Notes: generated by a model not told the origin, from the sequence alone. 64,000 bases of DNA from Bradyrhizobium diazoefficiens (GCF_018129965.1 NZ_JAFCKW010000020.1:31798-95797); one strand, 5' to 3'; counted from the first letter of the stretch, positions 1 to 8,022 are shown. A program made the numbers and translations.

Positions 1-597
1 AGCGAGGTCGAGATCGGCGACGACCGCGTCCATCGCCAGATCGCGCGCGATGGCCCAGGCCACGTTGTGGGAGATGGTGGACGCGCCGACGCCGCCCTTG
101 GCGCCGACCACCGCGATGATGCGGCCGACCGCCTTGGCTTCGGGCGCCGAGAACAGGTTGCAGATCGAGCGCACGACGTCGATCGCACCAACCGGCGCGA
201 GCACGTAGTCGCTGACGCCGCGGCGAACGAGCTCGCGATAGAGCGTGACGTCGTTGATGCGGCCGATCACGACCACGCGGGTGCCGGCGTCGCAGACCGT
301 GGCGAGATGGTCGAGCCCGGTCAGAAGATCGTTGCGGCCGTCGCTCTCGAGCACGATCACGTTCGGCGTGGGGGCGGAGCGGTAGGCTTCGATCGCGGCC
401 GCCATGCCACCCATCTGGATCTTCAGGTGGGCCTTGCCGAGACGGCGATCTTCGCCGGCCGACTGTACCGCGGCAGCGGTCTCGACGGTCTCGCAGAAGG
501 CCTGGACCGACACGCGCGGCGCGGGCGCAATATGCTCCTCGGCCGGGGGTGTCGTATCCGGCTGCTCTTCCTGGGTCTGGCGTGCGTAACTGATCAT
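1..597 (-). CDS. cpaE: Pilus assembly ATPase CpaE, 3' part outside window
   Basis: This is a MinD/ParA-like ATPase of the Tad pilus system, thought to help localise or assemble the secretion machine at the cytoplasmic face. The visible 199 codons start at an ATG whose first bases overlap the cpaD stop (ATGA at 597-594) and stay open to the left edge. The first part resembles a response-regulator-type receiver fold (VIVLESDG, VVVIGRIND), followed by the deviant Walker A stretch GAKGGVGAST near residue 170 and the strand VVADLDLA. The rest, including the C-terminus, lies outside the window. It is the last visible gene of a minus-strand cpaB-C-D-E run with overlapping stops and starts, so it is translated from one operon message. 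Confidence 0.93.
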   Translation of the reverse strand, partial: MISYARQTQEEQPDTTPPAEEHIAPAPRVSVQAFCETVETAAAVQSAGEDRRLGKAHLKIQMGGMAAAIEAYRSAPTPNVIVLESDGRNDLLTGLDHLATVCDAGTRVVVIGRINDVTLYRELVRRGVSDYVLAPVGAIDVVRSICNLFSAPEAKAVGRIIAVVGAKGGVGASTISHNVAWAIARDLAMDAVVADLDLA

Positions 598-1328
598 TTG
601 CCGGTGTCGCTGAGTTTGGCCCTGTCGGCTTCAGGATAGGCGATCGCCGTCGGTGTTCCCTTGCGGTATTTCTCGAAGGCCGCGGTGCGGCGCGCGGTGT
701 AGGTCGGCGTTTCCGGCCGCGGCTGCTCGAGGTCCGACGGATTGTCGACCATCGCCGCCAGATTGCGCTGATAGGCGCAGCCGTAATTGTAATAGTCCTT
801 GTTCTCGAACCAGCTCTTGTTCTTCATCGAGGGGCCGATGTCCTCGGGCCACAATCCGCAGGGACCCGCGACCGCGGCGATCTTGGAATAGGTGAGCCGG
901 ATCGGCGGCAGGAAGCGCTTGTCTTCCGGCTGGTAGGGGCGAACGTTGACGCCGCGCGGCGGAACGCCCGCTGCTGCCAGCATCGCCTCGATCTCACGCA
1001 TCGTGTCTGCGACCGGACGCGTGTTGGGCGTGCCGGACGGCACGTCGATGCGGATGGCGCCGGTCCCCTCGTGCAGCCAGGCCGAGGCAACGCCCATCAC
1101 GTCGGCGCGCTGGGCCGCGGTCAATCCGCCGCGCGCATGGCCCACGAAGACGACGATCGAACGGTTCTGCTCCTCGATCGCGATCGGGTGACGCTGCTTG
1201 TAATCGTCGGGAATCGAAGCCGTGGCCGCTTCGTCGTGCTGGCAGCCGGCAAGCGCAAGCGCGACACCGACGAGCGCACCACCGAAGCCGATGGCGCGTC
1301 CGCGAATCTGGGGTGGTCTTTTGGTCAT
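594..1328 (-). CDS. cpaD: Pilus assembly protein CpaD (lipoprotein)
   Basis: CpaD is an outer-membrane-associated lipoprotein of the Tad pilus that supports the CpaC secretin. The N-terminus has a hydrophobic signal ending in the lipobox LAGC, then a periplasmic region of about 210 residues containing a conserved-looking IVVFVGHARGGLT segment and a late Cys-rich patch (GPCGLW, YNYGCAYQRN). I chose the ATG at 1328 because GGGGA lies about nine bases upstream. An in-frame ATG at 1349 overlaps the cpaC stop and would add seven residues (MRNGDSV) without a clear ribosome site. The stop overlaps the cpaE start. Function follows from family and context. Confidence 0.9.
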   Translation of the reverse strand: MTKRPPQIRGRAIGFGGALVGVALALAGCQHDEAATASIPDDYKQRHPIAIEEQNRSIVVFVGHARGGLTAAQRADVMGVASAWLHEGTGAIRIDVPSGTPNTRPVADTMREIEAMLAAAGVPPRGVNVRPYQPEDKRFLPPIRLTYSKIAAVAGPCGLWPEDIGPSMKNKSWFENKDYYNYGCAYQRNLAAMVDNPSDLEQPRPETPTYTARRTAAFEKYRKGTPTAIAYPEADRAKLSDTGK

Positions 1329-1348
1329 AACTGAGTCCCCGTTCCGCA

Positions 1349-2839
1349 TCAGTCGGTGATGAAGCCGTAAGTGCCGCGGTAGTTCTTGGCCGGCTCGGTC
1401 TTGCCGGGTACGCCGTAGATGCGGTTGATGTTGCCGAGCAGCTCGGCCTGCGGATCGGCCGGCGCGGCGAAGCCGTCGTCCGGCCGCGACAGGTCCTTCG
1501 GCGCCACCGCGCGAACCACATAAGGCGTCACGATCACGACCAGCTCGGTGGTGTTGTTGACGAAGTCGCGGCTGCGGAACAGCGAGCCGAGGATCGGAAG
1601 CTGCATCAGGCCCGGCATGCCGCTGACTGCCTGCTTGGTCTGCTGCTGGATCAGGCCGGCCATCGCCATCGCTCCGCCGGAGGGAATTTCCAGCGAGGTC
1701 TCGGCGCGGCGGGTCTTGATCGAGGGCACCGTCAGCGAGTTCACCGACGTCGAGGTCACGGCCTGCGACAGCGTAATCGCATTCTCATTCGACAGTTCCG
1801 AGACCTCGGTCATCACGCGCAGGCTGATCTTGCCCTCGCTCAGCACCACCGGGGTGAAGTTGAGCGAGATACCGAACTTCTTGAAGCTGATCTGGGTGGT
1901 ACAGACATGCGTGGTGGGATCGCACGAATAGCCCGCCGGTACCGGGAATTCGCCGCCGGCGATGAATGTCGCGGACTCGCCGGAGATCGCCGTCAGGTTC
2001 GGCTCGGCGAGCGTCCTGATCACGCCTGCGGTCTCCATCGCACGCAGGGTTGCCTGCACCGAGGGGGTCGCGCCGAACTTCGTCGTGAGCGAATTGCCGT
2101 CCACCAGGTTCTTGCCATACGCGGTGAATGGGTTGGCGTTGGTAAAGCTCACCACCGACGTGCCGTAGTTCAGGTTCGCGGTGAGGTCGATGCCAAGCTG
2201 CTTGACGATGGTGCGAGCGACCTCGGCGACCGTCACCTTGAGCATGACCTGGTCGCGGCCGCGGACCACGATGGAGTTCACTACCTTGTCGGCGCCGCCG
2301 GCGAGGCGTGCGGCGAGGTCGTTGGCCTGCTGTGCTTCCAGCGGGTTCGCAGCGGTGCCGGTCAGGACGATGCCGTCGCCGAGCCCGTCGATCTGGATGT
2401 CGGCATTGGGCAGGACCTGCTTCAGAGCGGCCCGCACGCCGTTGAGGTCGCGCTTGACCGCGATATCATAGGCCGCGATCTGCTGGCCGGCGGAGTCGAA
2501 GAACACGATGTTGGTCTGGCCGACCGCGGCGCCGATGATGTAGGCGCGCTGCGACGAGCGGACCACCGCATTGGCGATCTTGGGATCGGCGACAAGCACG
2601 TCCTTGATGTCGCGCGGCAGGTCGATCACGATTGACTTGCCGACACCGAGCGACAGGAAACGCGCGTTCATCTGGCCGTCGGCCGCGACCGGTGCAACGG
2701 GGCGGTAATCGGCGGCGACCACGGGCGCGATCACCGGATTGAGTGTCAGCGCAAAGGCGGCCGAAAACGACAGGGCGCGGACCATGGAGGTTCGCATCGT
2801 CGCCTGATCTGCCCTGCATTTCATATCGACAGTCCTCAT
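1349..2839 (-). CDS. cpaC: Type II/III secretion family secretin CpaC
   Basis: This is the outer-membrane secretin through which the Flp pilus is thought to pass. A signal peptide (about residues 18-43, ending VVAAD) precedes a pilus-assembly N-domain (SLGVGKSIVIDLPRDI onward), a BON-like segment around residues 130-190, and the secretin core from about 250 to 450 (AEPNLTAISGESATFIAGGE, then LEIPSGGAMAMAGLI and LPILGSLFRSRDF, the usual secretin end motifs). At 496 aa it has the usual CpaC length. The start at 2839 overlaps the cpaB stop (ATGA), though the ATG at 2797, after a 14-residue leader, would give a tidier signal peptide. Coupled translation with cpaB and cpaD is likely. Confidence 0.94.
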   Translation of the reverse strand: MRTVDMKCRADQATMRTSMVRALSFSAAFALTLNPVIAPVVAADYRPVAPVAADGQMNARFLSLGVGKSIVIDLPRDIKDVLVADPKIANAVVRSSQRAYIIGAAVGQTNIVFFDSAGQQIAAYDIAVKRDLNGVRAALKQVLPNADIQIDGLGDGIVLTGTAANPLEAQQANDLAARLAGGADKVVNSIVVRGRDQVMLKVTVAEVARTIVKQLGIDLTANLNYGTSVVSFTNANPFTAYGKNLVDGNSLTTKFGATPSVQATLRAMETAGVIRTLAEPNLTAISGESATFIAGGEFPVPAGYSCDPTTHVCTTQISFKKFGISLNFTPVVLSEGKISLRVMTEVSELSNENAITLSQAVTSTSVNSLTVPSIKTRRAETSLEIPSGGAMAMAGLIQQQTKQAVSGMPGLMQLPILGSLFRSRDFVNNTTELVVIVTPYVVRAVAPKDLSRPDDGFAAPADPQAELLGNINRIYGVPGKTEPAKNYRGTYGFITD

Positions 2840-3642
2840 CGTGCCTTCGCCGTCGAGCTTGGGATTCCGTAGCGGATGATCGAAACGCCATCGCGCTTCT
2901 GCGCGGAGTCGTCGAGCGTGATCTCGCTCAGTTTGACGTCGGCGATGCTGCGCAGCGCCAGCGAGAGCGTGCCGCTCTGCCGGGCCGCGGACAGCGTCGC
3001 GGTCTGGGTGGGATTGAGTTCGAGCGTGACGGTCTTGCCGACCACCGCGTTCTGGCCGTCCTTCTCCTTCGGCGCCTGGTCGATCGCCAGCACGCGGACA
3101 TTGGCCAGGATGATTTCGGACGTCACGATATCGGGGGCGCCGCTGCTCTGGTCGGGGTTCTTCAGGCGGCGCGTCAAAAGCACGTCGACGCGATCGTTCG
3201 GCAGGATGAAGCCGCCGGCGCCGGTCTCCGGCGAGATTTCGGTCGAGATCGCGCGCATGCCGGTCGGCAGGATCGCGGCCATGAAGCCGGACCCCTCAGC
3301 TTTGACCAGCTTCTGGTCGCGGATCGGCTCGCCCTGGATGAAGGGGGCGCGCGCGATCGAGCCGGTGACCTGCGTCACGCCCTCGGGACGCTCGTTGCGG
3401 CGGATGAAGGTGGCGCTGGCGGTCGCGGCCGGCCAAGTCTGCCATTGCACGTCTTCCGGCTTGACGGTCTGGCCGAGGCCGATGTCGTTCCTGGCCACGA
3501 GGACGTCGACGGTCGGAAGCTGCACGACCGGAGCCGCCGGTGGCGGCGCAGAGTCCGAGCCGCTCGCCAGGTACGCGGCGACACCGCCGGCGCAGATGGC
3601 GACCGTCAGGACGACAATGCGTGCCCTATTCATACGCTTCAC
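2836..3642 (-). CDS. cpaB: Flp pilus assembly protein CpaB
   Basis: CpaB is a periplasmic or inner-membrane-anchored SAF-domain protein needed for Tad pilus assembly. An N-terminal membrane anchor (ARIVVLTVAICAGGVAAYLA) is followed by a proline-rich linker and the SAF fold around residues 45-130 (VLVARNDIGLGQTVKPEDVQ is the typical entry). The C-terminal half has an RcpC-like domain with ILPNDRVDVLLTRR. Length (268 aa) fits the family. It is the first gene of the minus-strand run cpaB-C-D-E, and the gap upstream (3643-3760) separates it from cpaA and carries a CtrA-like site. Confidence 0.93.
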   Translation of the reverse strand: MKRMNRARIVVLTVAICAGGVAAYLASGSDSAPPPAAPVVQLPTVDVLVARNDIGLGQTVKPEDVQWQTWPAATASATFIRRNERPEGVTQVTGSIARAPFIQGEPIRDQKLVKAEGSGFMAAILPTGMRAISTEISPETGAGGFILPNDRVDVLLTRRLKNPDQSSGAPDIVTSEIILANVRVLAIDQAPKEKDGQNAVVGKTVTLELNPTQTATLSAARQSGTLSLALRSIADVKLSEITLDDSAQKRDGVSIIRYGIPSSTAKAR

Positions 3643-3735
3643 TTTCCAACAAACGCCGCGACGTGGCCGCCGCCGTAATCGGCAGTTGACCAGCTATTCG
3701 TCAAAGCATGGTTAATGAGGCGTATCTAAATCGCC

Positions 3736-3750
3736 TTAACGCCGGGTTTA
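3736..3750 (-). promoter_or_regulatory. CtrA-like box upstream of cpaB
   Basis: The bases read TTAA, seven bases, TTTA on the plus strand (TAAA-N7-TTAA on the minus strand), one mismatch from the alphaproteobacterial CtrA pattern TTAA-N7-TTAA. It lies about 94 bases upstream of cpaB in the cpaA-cpaB gap. Short AT-rich motifs in GC-rich DNA are more telling than usual, but this one alone is weak. It gains weight from the perfect copy at 6635-6649. Confidence 0.4.
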
Positions 3751-3760
3751 CCCGACGTCT

Positions 3761-4285
3761 TCAGCGCAGTGCGAGATGGGCGAGGTCGATCGCCTTCACC
3801 CATTCGGTCTCCGGATAGACCGTCAGCGCGCCAAGGGTGAGCGCGATACCGTAGGGAATGCCGCTCTCCTTGGCGTGCAGCCGTGCGAGCCAGGCCTGGC
3901 CCGCCAGCCCGTACGGCAATGGCCATTGCCGGAACTGGAGCAGGAGCAGCGTCAGCGCGCCGCCGAACAGCGAGGCATAGAGCAGGAAGTCCATCAGCGG
4001 GGCGAAGCCGAACCACAGCGCGACGGAAGCCGCGACCTTGGCGTCGCCGCCGCCCATCCAGCCCATCGCAAAGCATGTGAAGGCAACGGCCAGGATCAGC
4101 GCACCGGCGCCGACATGGGTCAGCATCTCGTAAGGTGCCATGCCGCCGGCAAAGGCGAGCACGAAGAAGCCCGCGACCAGCGCCAGGGACACGCGGTTGG
4201 AGATCGTCATCGTAAAGAGATCGCTCGCGGCGGCGAATGCCATCAGGGCCGGGAAGAGCAGAAGGCGCGCAAGGTCGAGGATCAT
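3761..4285 (-). CDS. cpaA: Prepilin peptidase CpaA (A24 family)
   Basis: This is an inner-membrane aspartyl protease that cleaves the leader of Flp pilin and TadE-like pseudopilins. It is a 174-aa, strongly hydrophobic protein with about five membrane segments. Both family aspartates are visible: one in AAASDLFTMTISN near residue 22, and one in the GWMGGGDAK motif around residue 65. The size is that of the small Tad-type peptidases, which lack the N-methyltransferase domain of PilD. It sits between the pilin gene and cpaB, which supports the assignment. Confidence 0.94.
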   Translation of the reverse strand: MILDLARLLLFPALMAFAAASDLFTMTISNRVSLALVAGFFVLAFAGGMAPYEMLTHVGAGALILAVAFTCFAMGWMGGGDAKVAASVALWFGFAPLMDFLLYASLFGGALTLLLLQFRQWPLPYGLAGQAWLARLHAKESGIPYGIALTLGALTVYPETEWVKAIDLAHLALR

Positions 4286-4399
4286 GGGCTGCGTCTTGAG
4301 CTTGGTTTCGTCGCGGGATCGAAGCGTCGCCGTATGCTAGCCGTCAGTGCTAAACAAACAGACAACGGAGCAGCGGGCGGAAATTCGCCCGCATCGCGA

Positions 4400-4540
4400 T
4401 CACCAGAAGCTGGCAATACGCAACGCGATGGCGGCGATGGCGAGCAGCAACGCGAGGCAAACCCAATAGGCGGGCGCCTCGGTCGGCGCCGCCTCGCTGG
4501 CCGCGACGGCGGCATGGGGTTTGTACTCGCGCAACGCCAC
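4400..4540 (-). CDS. Small single-pass membrane protein in the pilus locus
   Basis: This is a 46-codon frame starting at a GTG (4540) and ending TGA at 4402-4400. It begins MALREYKPHAAVAASEAAP, a soluble Ala-rich stretch, and ends in one hydrophobic helix (YWVCLALLLAIAAIAL) followed by RIASFW. That arrangement is typical of a tail-anchored small protein and does not look like a chance frame. A weak GGCGAG precedes the start by about five bases. It lies between flp (with its terminator) and cpaA on the same strand. I do not recognise the family and propose no function beyond membrane location near the pilus genes. Confidence 0.55.
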   Translation of the reverse strand: MALREYKPHAAVAASEAAPTEAPAYWVCLALLLAIAAIALRIASFW

Positions 4541-4555
4541 TGGAACTCGCCGTAC

Positions 4556-4589
4556 TCAAAAACAAAGGCCCCGGAAGTCCGGGGCTTTT
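4556..4589 (-). terminator. Rho-independent terminator after flp
   Basis: An 8-bp GC stem (GCCCCGGA / TCCGGGGC) with a two-base loop is followed on the minus strand by CTTTGTTTTT. It begins about 20 bases after the flp stop codon. A-rich flanks on the other side would also allow termination from the plus strand. It probably insulates the abundant pilin message from the genes downstream. Confidence 0.8.
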
Positions 4590-4608
4590 GCCATCGTTGG
4601 TCGGTCGC

Positions 4609-4773
4609 TTACTTCAGCGAGGTGCTGATCGAGCTGAACTTGGCATTCAGCGTGGTGCCGAGGTTGTTGACGACCGTGATGATGGCCAGCGCGATGCCGG
4701 CGGCGATCAGGCCGTATTCGATGGCGGTTGCGCCGGATTCATCCTTCGCGAAACGTGCAATCAGGTTCTTCAT
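4609..4773 (-). CDS. flp: Flp family type IVb pilin
   Basis: This 54-aa protein is the major subunit of the Tad/Flp pilus. It starts MKNLIARFAKDESG, with the prepilin peptidase site expected after that Gly, followed by ATAIEYGLIAAGIALAIITV, which carries the Glu-Tyr pair and hydrophobic helix that define Flp pilins. A GGAGC ribosome site lies seven bases before the ATG. Processing by the neighbouring CpaA and passage through CpaC are expected. A strong terminator follows immediately, so it is probably expressed alone at a high level from the gap at 4774-5051. Confidence 0.95.
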   Translation of the reverse strand: MKNLIARFAKDESGATAIEYGLIAAGIALAIITVVNNLGTTLNAKFSSISTSLK

Positions 4774-5051
4774 GAGCTTAGCTCCATCTGGGGTTGGATC
4801 GCCTCGTTCGGCGGCGTGATTGACGCGCCGACCATGTGATCCGAGCTCTTTCGGTACAGTTAATTCGATCGCTCAAACCCGCTTCCTTCCCGCTTTCAGC
4901 CCGATGCTTTTACCCAAAGTGAATTTCGACTTAAGACGGACGTTGCAATTCATTCTTGTTCCAAATGCACCACAGACGCCGCCGACTTCACCCTCCCTTA
5001 AATTTGGCGGAGTAGGCCTAGGCAGGTTCAGGATTTGGAAGAGAGGCGACG
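4774..5051. other. Intergenic promoter region between flp and a plus-strand gene
   Basis: These 278 bases separate divergently transcribed genes and are clearly more AT-rich than the surroundings. They contain three isolated TTAA tetramers but no pair with seven-base spacing. I see no reading frame worth calling. It must hold the flp promoter and probably that of the desaturase-like gene. Confidence 0.5.
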
Positions 5052-5879
5052 ATGTCGAGCCTACCCATGCAAGTCGCTCTGATGCTCGGTGAGACCATCG
5101 AGAAGGTCATCCCCGTCACCTTCTTGCTCGCAATCGTCTTCACCGTGCTCGAGCATTTCTGGGCGTGCAATCCCGGGGCGCCGTGGTGGCGCAAGCGCGA
5201 GATCATCACCGACATCTGCTACTGGTTCTTCGTTCCGGTGTTCGCCCGCACCATGCGGATCGGCCTGCTGATCGTCGGCGCCGGCGTCGTCTTCAACATC
5301 CACGACGCCGACGGGCTCATCGCATTCTACGACAATGGCCATGGGCCGCTGGCGCAACTGCCGTTGTGGCTGCAGGCCATCCTGTTCCTCGTGCTGTCTG
5401 ATTTCATGCTGTACTGGCTGCACCGGCTGTTCCACGACGGCGGGTTCTGGAAGTACCACGCGATCCATCATTCTTCGGAGGAGATCGGGTGGATTTCCGC
5501 GGCCCGTTTCCATCCCGTCAATCTCGTGCTCGGGACGATCGGTGTCGATGTCGTGTTGCTGATGGCCGGCATATCCCCGAACGTCATGATCTGGGTTGGT
5601 CCGTTCACGACCTTCCATTCCGCCTTCGTGCACGCCAACCTGAAATGGACCTTCGGGCCCTTCCGATACGTGCTGGCAACGCCCGTGTTCCACCGCTGGC
5701 ACCACACCGGGATCGAAGAGGGTGGAAACACCAATTTCGCAGGAACTTTCCCGATCTGGGACGTGCTGTTCGGCACCTTCCGCATGCCGGAGGGGAAACT
5801 GCCTCAGGATTACGGCAAGGACGAAGCCACCATGCCGAAGGAGATCGGCGGCCAGCTCGCCTATCCGTTCCGCCGCTAG
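5052..5879 (+). CDS. Sterol desaturase / fatty acid hydroxylase family protein
   Basis: This is an integral membrane di-iron enzyme of the fatty-acid hydroxylase superfamily. Three to four membrane segments surround the histidine boxes HRLFHD, HAIHH near residue 138, and a later HRWHH (FHRWHHTGIEEGG) near residue 217, which together ligate the iron pair. The substrate (a sterol-like, hopanoid-like or fatty acyl lipid) cannot be read from sequence. Length (275 aa) is normal. It stands alone between the two halves of the pilus locus, with no evident link to pili, and its start has a GGAAGAGAGGCGACG leader. Confidence 0.88.
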   Translation: MSSLPMQVALMLGETIEKVIPVTFLLAIVFTVLEHFWACNPGAPWWRKREIITDICYWFFVPVFARTMRIGLLIVGAGVVFNIHDADGLIAFYDNGHGPLAQLPLWLQAILFLVLSDFMLYWLHRLFHDGGFWKYHAIHHSSEEIGWISAARFHPVNLVLGTIGVDVVLLMAGISPNVMIWVGPFTTFHSAFVHANLKWTFGPFRYVLATPVFHRWHHTGIEEGGNTNFAGTFPIWDVLFGTFRMPEGKLPQDYGKDEATMPKEIGGQLAYPFRR

Positions 5880-5951
5880 CGCGACGTCCGGGAGCGACAA
5901 AACGTCAGTCGCTTCAAACAATGGTCCGCGAATTTGCGGAACGTTCACGAA

Positions 5952-5966
5952 TTAAGGGCAGGTTAG
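5952..5966 (+). promoter_or_regulatory. CtrA-like box upstream of the secretin N-domain gene
   Basis: It reads TTAA, seven bases (GGGCAGG), TTAG, one mismatch from TTAA-N7-TTAA. It lies about 69 bases before the ATG at 6035, a promoter-like distance. Support is mainly that two further copies lie in the same locus. Confidence 0.4.
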
Positions 5967-6034
5967 CGGGGTCGGGCACCGGCTCCGCTGAATCTGTCGC
6001 TTCTGCCGGTTTGTGACGTCCCGGGGGTAAGAGT

Positions 6035-6532
6035 ATGCGTAAAGAGTTTCTGCGCCGTCCTGCGCGCGTTTGTCTTCTGGTTGCGGCCGCGGTCCTGGCA
6101 TCGCCAGCGGCCGGCCTTGCCGAGCCCACCATCGACACCATCGCCGTCAATGTCGACCAGGCCAAGCTGGTCCGCCTTCCAGGCAAGGTGGCGACCATCG
6201 TGGTCGGAAATCCCCTGATCGCCGACGTCACGCTCCAGCCTGGCGGCATGATTGTCGTCACCGGGAAGGGCTATGGCGCCACCAACTTCATCGCGCTCGA
6301 CCGGGGTGGCGAGATCCTGGTCGACCGCCAGATCCAGGTCGAAGGTCCGAGCGATCGCCTGGTCACTGTCTATCGCGGGATCGAGCGCGAGTCCTATAGC
6401 TGCATGCCGGTTTGCCAGCGCCGGGTGACGCTCGGTGATAGCGACACTTATTTCAACAACACGATGAGCCAGGCCGGTTCGCTGAGCAGCAGCGCCAGCG
6501 GAAATGCCGGTGCGGGCGCCAAGACCAATTAG
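6035..6532 (+). CDS. Free-standing pilus-assembly N-domain protein (CpaC-like N-terminus)
   Basis: This is a 165-aa exported protein. After a signal peptide ending near AGLAEP it carries the same N-domain seen at the start of CpaC (VRLPGKVATIVVGNPLIADV, then GGMIVVTGKGYGATNFIALD), but no BON segment and no secretin core. The C-terminus has a Cys pair (SCMPVCQRR) and a Ser/Gly-rich tail. It is probably a periplasmic partner of the Tad machine, perhaps contacting the secretin or CpaB. It lies ahead of two TadE-like genes on the same strand. The role is inferred from domain and context only. Confidence 0.85.
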   Translation: MRKEFLRRPARVCLLVAAAVLASPAAGLAEPTIDTIAVNVDQAKLVRLPGKVATIVVGNPLIADVTLQPGGMIVVTGKGYGATNFIALDRGGEILVDRQIQVEGPSDRLVTVYRGIERESYSCMPVCQRRVTLGDSDTYFNNTMSQAGSLSSSASGNAGAGAKTN

Positions 6533-6634
6533 CGGGGCCGACAGGCGGATCGGCCCGGTGAAGGATCGTCTGCACCTGTCGGCAGCACCGCGCGCACGCG
6601 CAGTGTGTCTCCCCTGGGGTGTGGGAGTTCGTTG

Positions 6635-6649
6635 TTAACGCTTCGTTAA
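6635..6649 (+). promoter_or_regulatory. Perfect CtrA-type box upstream of tadE
   Basis: TTAA, seven bases (CGCTTCG), TTAA, followed by C, is an exact match to the CtrA pattern TTAA-N7-TTAAC. It stands 59 bases upstream of the first candidate tadE start. CtrA controls pilus genes in Caulobacter, so cell-cycle control here is plausible. No binding data are available to me. Confidence 0.6.
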
Positions 6650-6707
6650 CAGCGCGCGGCGGGTTCGGATCACCTGAAACACTTAAACAATCAGCGTTTG
6701 CTAGTGA

Positions 6708-7325
6708 ATGAGGCAGCGGACCGCCGCTGCCGGGGAATTGGACGCGATGACATCGCCCGCATCAACGAGGTTTACGCTTCGGAAAGCGCTGCACCGGTTT
6801 CGCGGCAGCCGCGGCGGCTCCGCGGCCGTCGAGTTTGCTCTGGTCGCTCCGATCTTCTTTGCGCTGCTGTTCGCCATCATCGAAACGGCGCTCATGTTCT
6901 TCGCAAGCCAGGTGCTCGAGACCATCACGCAGAATTCCGCGCGCGTGGTGCTGACCGGCCAGGCGCAATCCGGTTCGGTGACGGCCTGTGCGGTGTCCGG
7001 CGTGAGCACGCCCTGTACGCAGGCGACGTTCAAGACCTATGTCTGCAGCCAGATCCCGGCGCTGTTCGATTGCAACAACCTCTATGTCGACGTCACGAGC
7101 TTCTCGTCGTTCTCCGCGGTGACGTTGCCGACCCACATTGATGCGTCCGGAAACTTCGACACCAGCACAGGCTACAGCCCGGGCAATGCCGGCGACATCG
7201 TGGTGGTGCGGCTGTTCTACCAGTGGCCGCTGTTCGTCACCGGGCTCGGCTACAACATCTCCAATCTCACGGGCAACAAGCGGCTGCTGGTGGCTACGGC
7301 CGCGTTCAAGAACGAGCCCTATTGA
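6708..7325 (+). CDS. tadE: TadE-family pseudopilin
   Basis: This pilus-assembly pseudopilin is presumably processed by CpaA and part of the inner-membrane platform. It has a basic leader (FRGSRGG), then SAAVEFALVAPIFFALLFAIIE, the TadE signature with Glu in the helix start, and a periplasmic C-terminus with several cysteines (CAVSGVSTPC, CSQ, CNN). The ATG at 6708 has no good ribosome site. The ATG at 6747 (MTSPAST) is preceded by GGGGA at some distance, so the true start may be 13 residues in. It is followed after 22 bases by a second member of the family. Confidence 0.9.
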   Translation: MRQRTAAAGELDAMTSPASTRFTLRKALHRFRGSRGGSAAVEFALVAPIFFALLFAIIETALMFFASQVLETITQNSARVVLTGQAQSGSVTACAVSGVSTPCTQATFKTYVCSQIPALFDCNNLYVDVTSFSSFSAVTLPTHIDASGNFDTSTGYSPGNAGDIVVVRLFYQWPLFVTGLGYNISNLTGNKRLLVATAAFKNEPY

Positions 7326-7347
7326 GGCCGATGGATCGGGCGGAACG

Positions 7348-7926
7348 ATGCAGGCGATCATGACATTCTGGCGGATATTTCGCGGCTCGGCGGGCGAATT
7401 CGTGGCTGACAGCCGTGCGCTGGCTGCGACCGAATTCGCGGTGATCGTGCCGGTGATGCTGGTGATGTTCTTCGGCACGATCGAGTTCTCGTCCGCCGTT
7501 GCGATCGATCGCAAGGTAACTCTGATGGCGCGGACGTTGTCGGACCTCACGTCGCAATCGACCTCGGTCGGCGATACCGATATGACCAATTTCTTCGCGG
7601 CCTCGACCGGTGTCATGACGCCTTACCCGACTGCGCCGGTCAAGGCGACGATCACGGAGCTCTATGTCGATCCCTCGACCCTGCAGGCACATGTGCAATG
7701 GAGCAAGGGATCCGTGCCGCGAACGCAGAAAGCCGCGGTCACCATTCCCACGGCGCTCGCGGTCGGGGGCACCTATCTGATCTTCAGCGAGGTCAGCTAC
7801 GCCTACACGCCGACGGTCGGCTATGTGCTCAAAAGCGCGATCACGCTGAGCGACGTCGCCTACACGCGCCCGCGCCAGTCCACCTGCGTCTATTACAGCC
7901 CGGATACGGCCTGTACGACTTACTGA
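7348..7926 (+). CDS. TadE/TadF-type pseudopilin
   Basis: This is the second pseudopilin of the pair. Its N-terminus MQAIMTFWRIFRGSAGEF leads into ALAATEFAVIVPVMLVMFFG, again with the Glu of the prepilin helix, and a periplasmic region of about 145 residues ending in YYSPDTACTTY. It is probably cleaved by CpaA and works with the preceding TadE-like protein. I chose the ATG at 7348 because the upstream in-frame sequence belongs to the coding frame of the neighbour and looks like shadow. A terminator follows 25 bases after the stop, closing the operon. Confidence 0.88.
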   Translation: MQAIMTFWRIFRGSAGEFVADSRALAATEFAVIVPVMLVMFFGTIEFSSAVAIDRKVTLMARTLSDLTSQSTSVGDTDMTNFFAASTGVMTPYPTAPVKATITELYVDPSTLQAHVQWSKGSVPRTQKAAVTIPTALAVGGTYLIFSEVSYAYTPTVGYVLKSAITLSDVAYTRPRQSTCVYYSPDTACTTY

Positions 7927-7950
7927 ACGCGCCCGCTCGCTTCGGACATG

Positions 7951-7982
7951 AAAAAAGGCCGCGCATCGTGCACGGCCTTTTC
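7951..7982. terminator. Bidirectional terminator between the tad pseudopilins and cspA
   Basis: AAAAAAGGCCG and CGGCCTTTT form a stem around an 11-base loop, with an A-run on one side and a T-run on the other. It works in both directions between two convergent genes, the pseudopilin ending at 7926 and cspA ending at 8023. Confidence 0.8.
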
Positions 7983-8022
7983 GCTTGTTCGCTAGAACCA
8001 TCCGGGCCAAGGGCCCGCAGGC

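Noticed and set aside
4588..4839. 83-aa plus-strand frame over the Flp pilin
   Set aside because: The minus-strand pilin is unmistakable, and this frame is its shadow.
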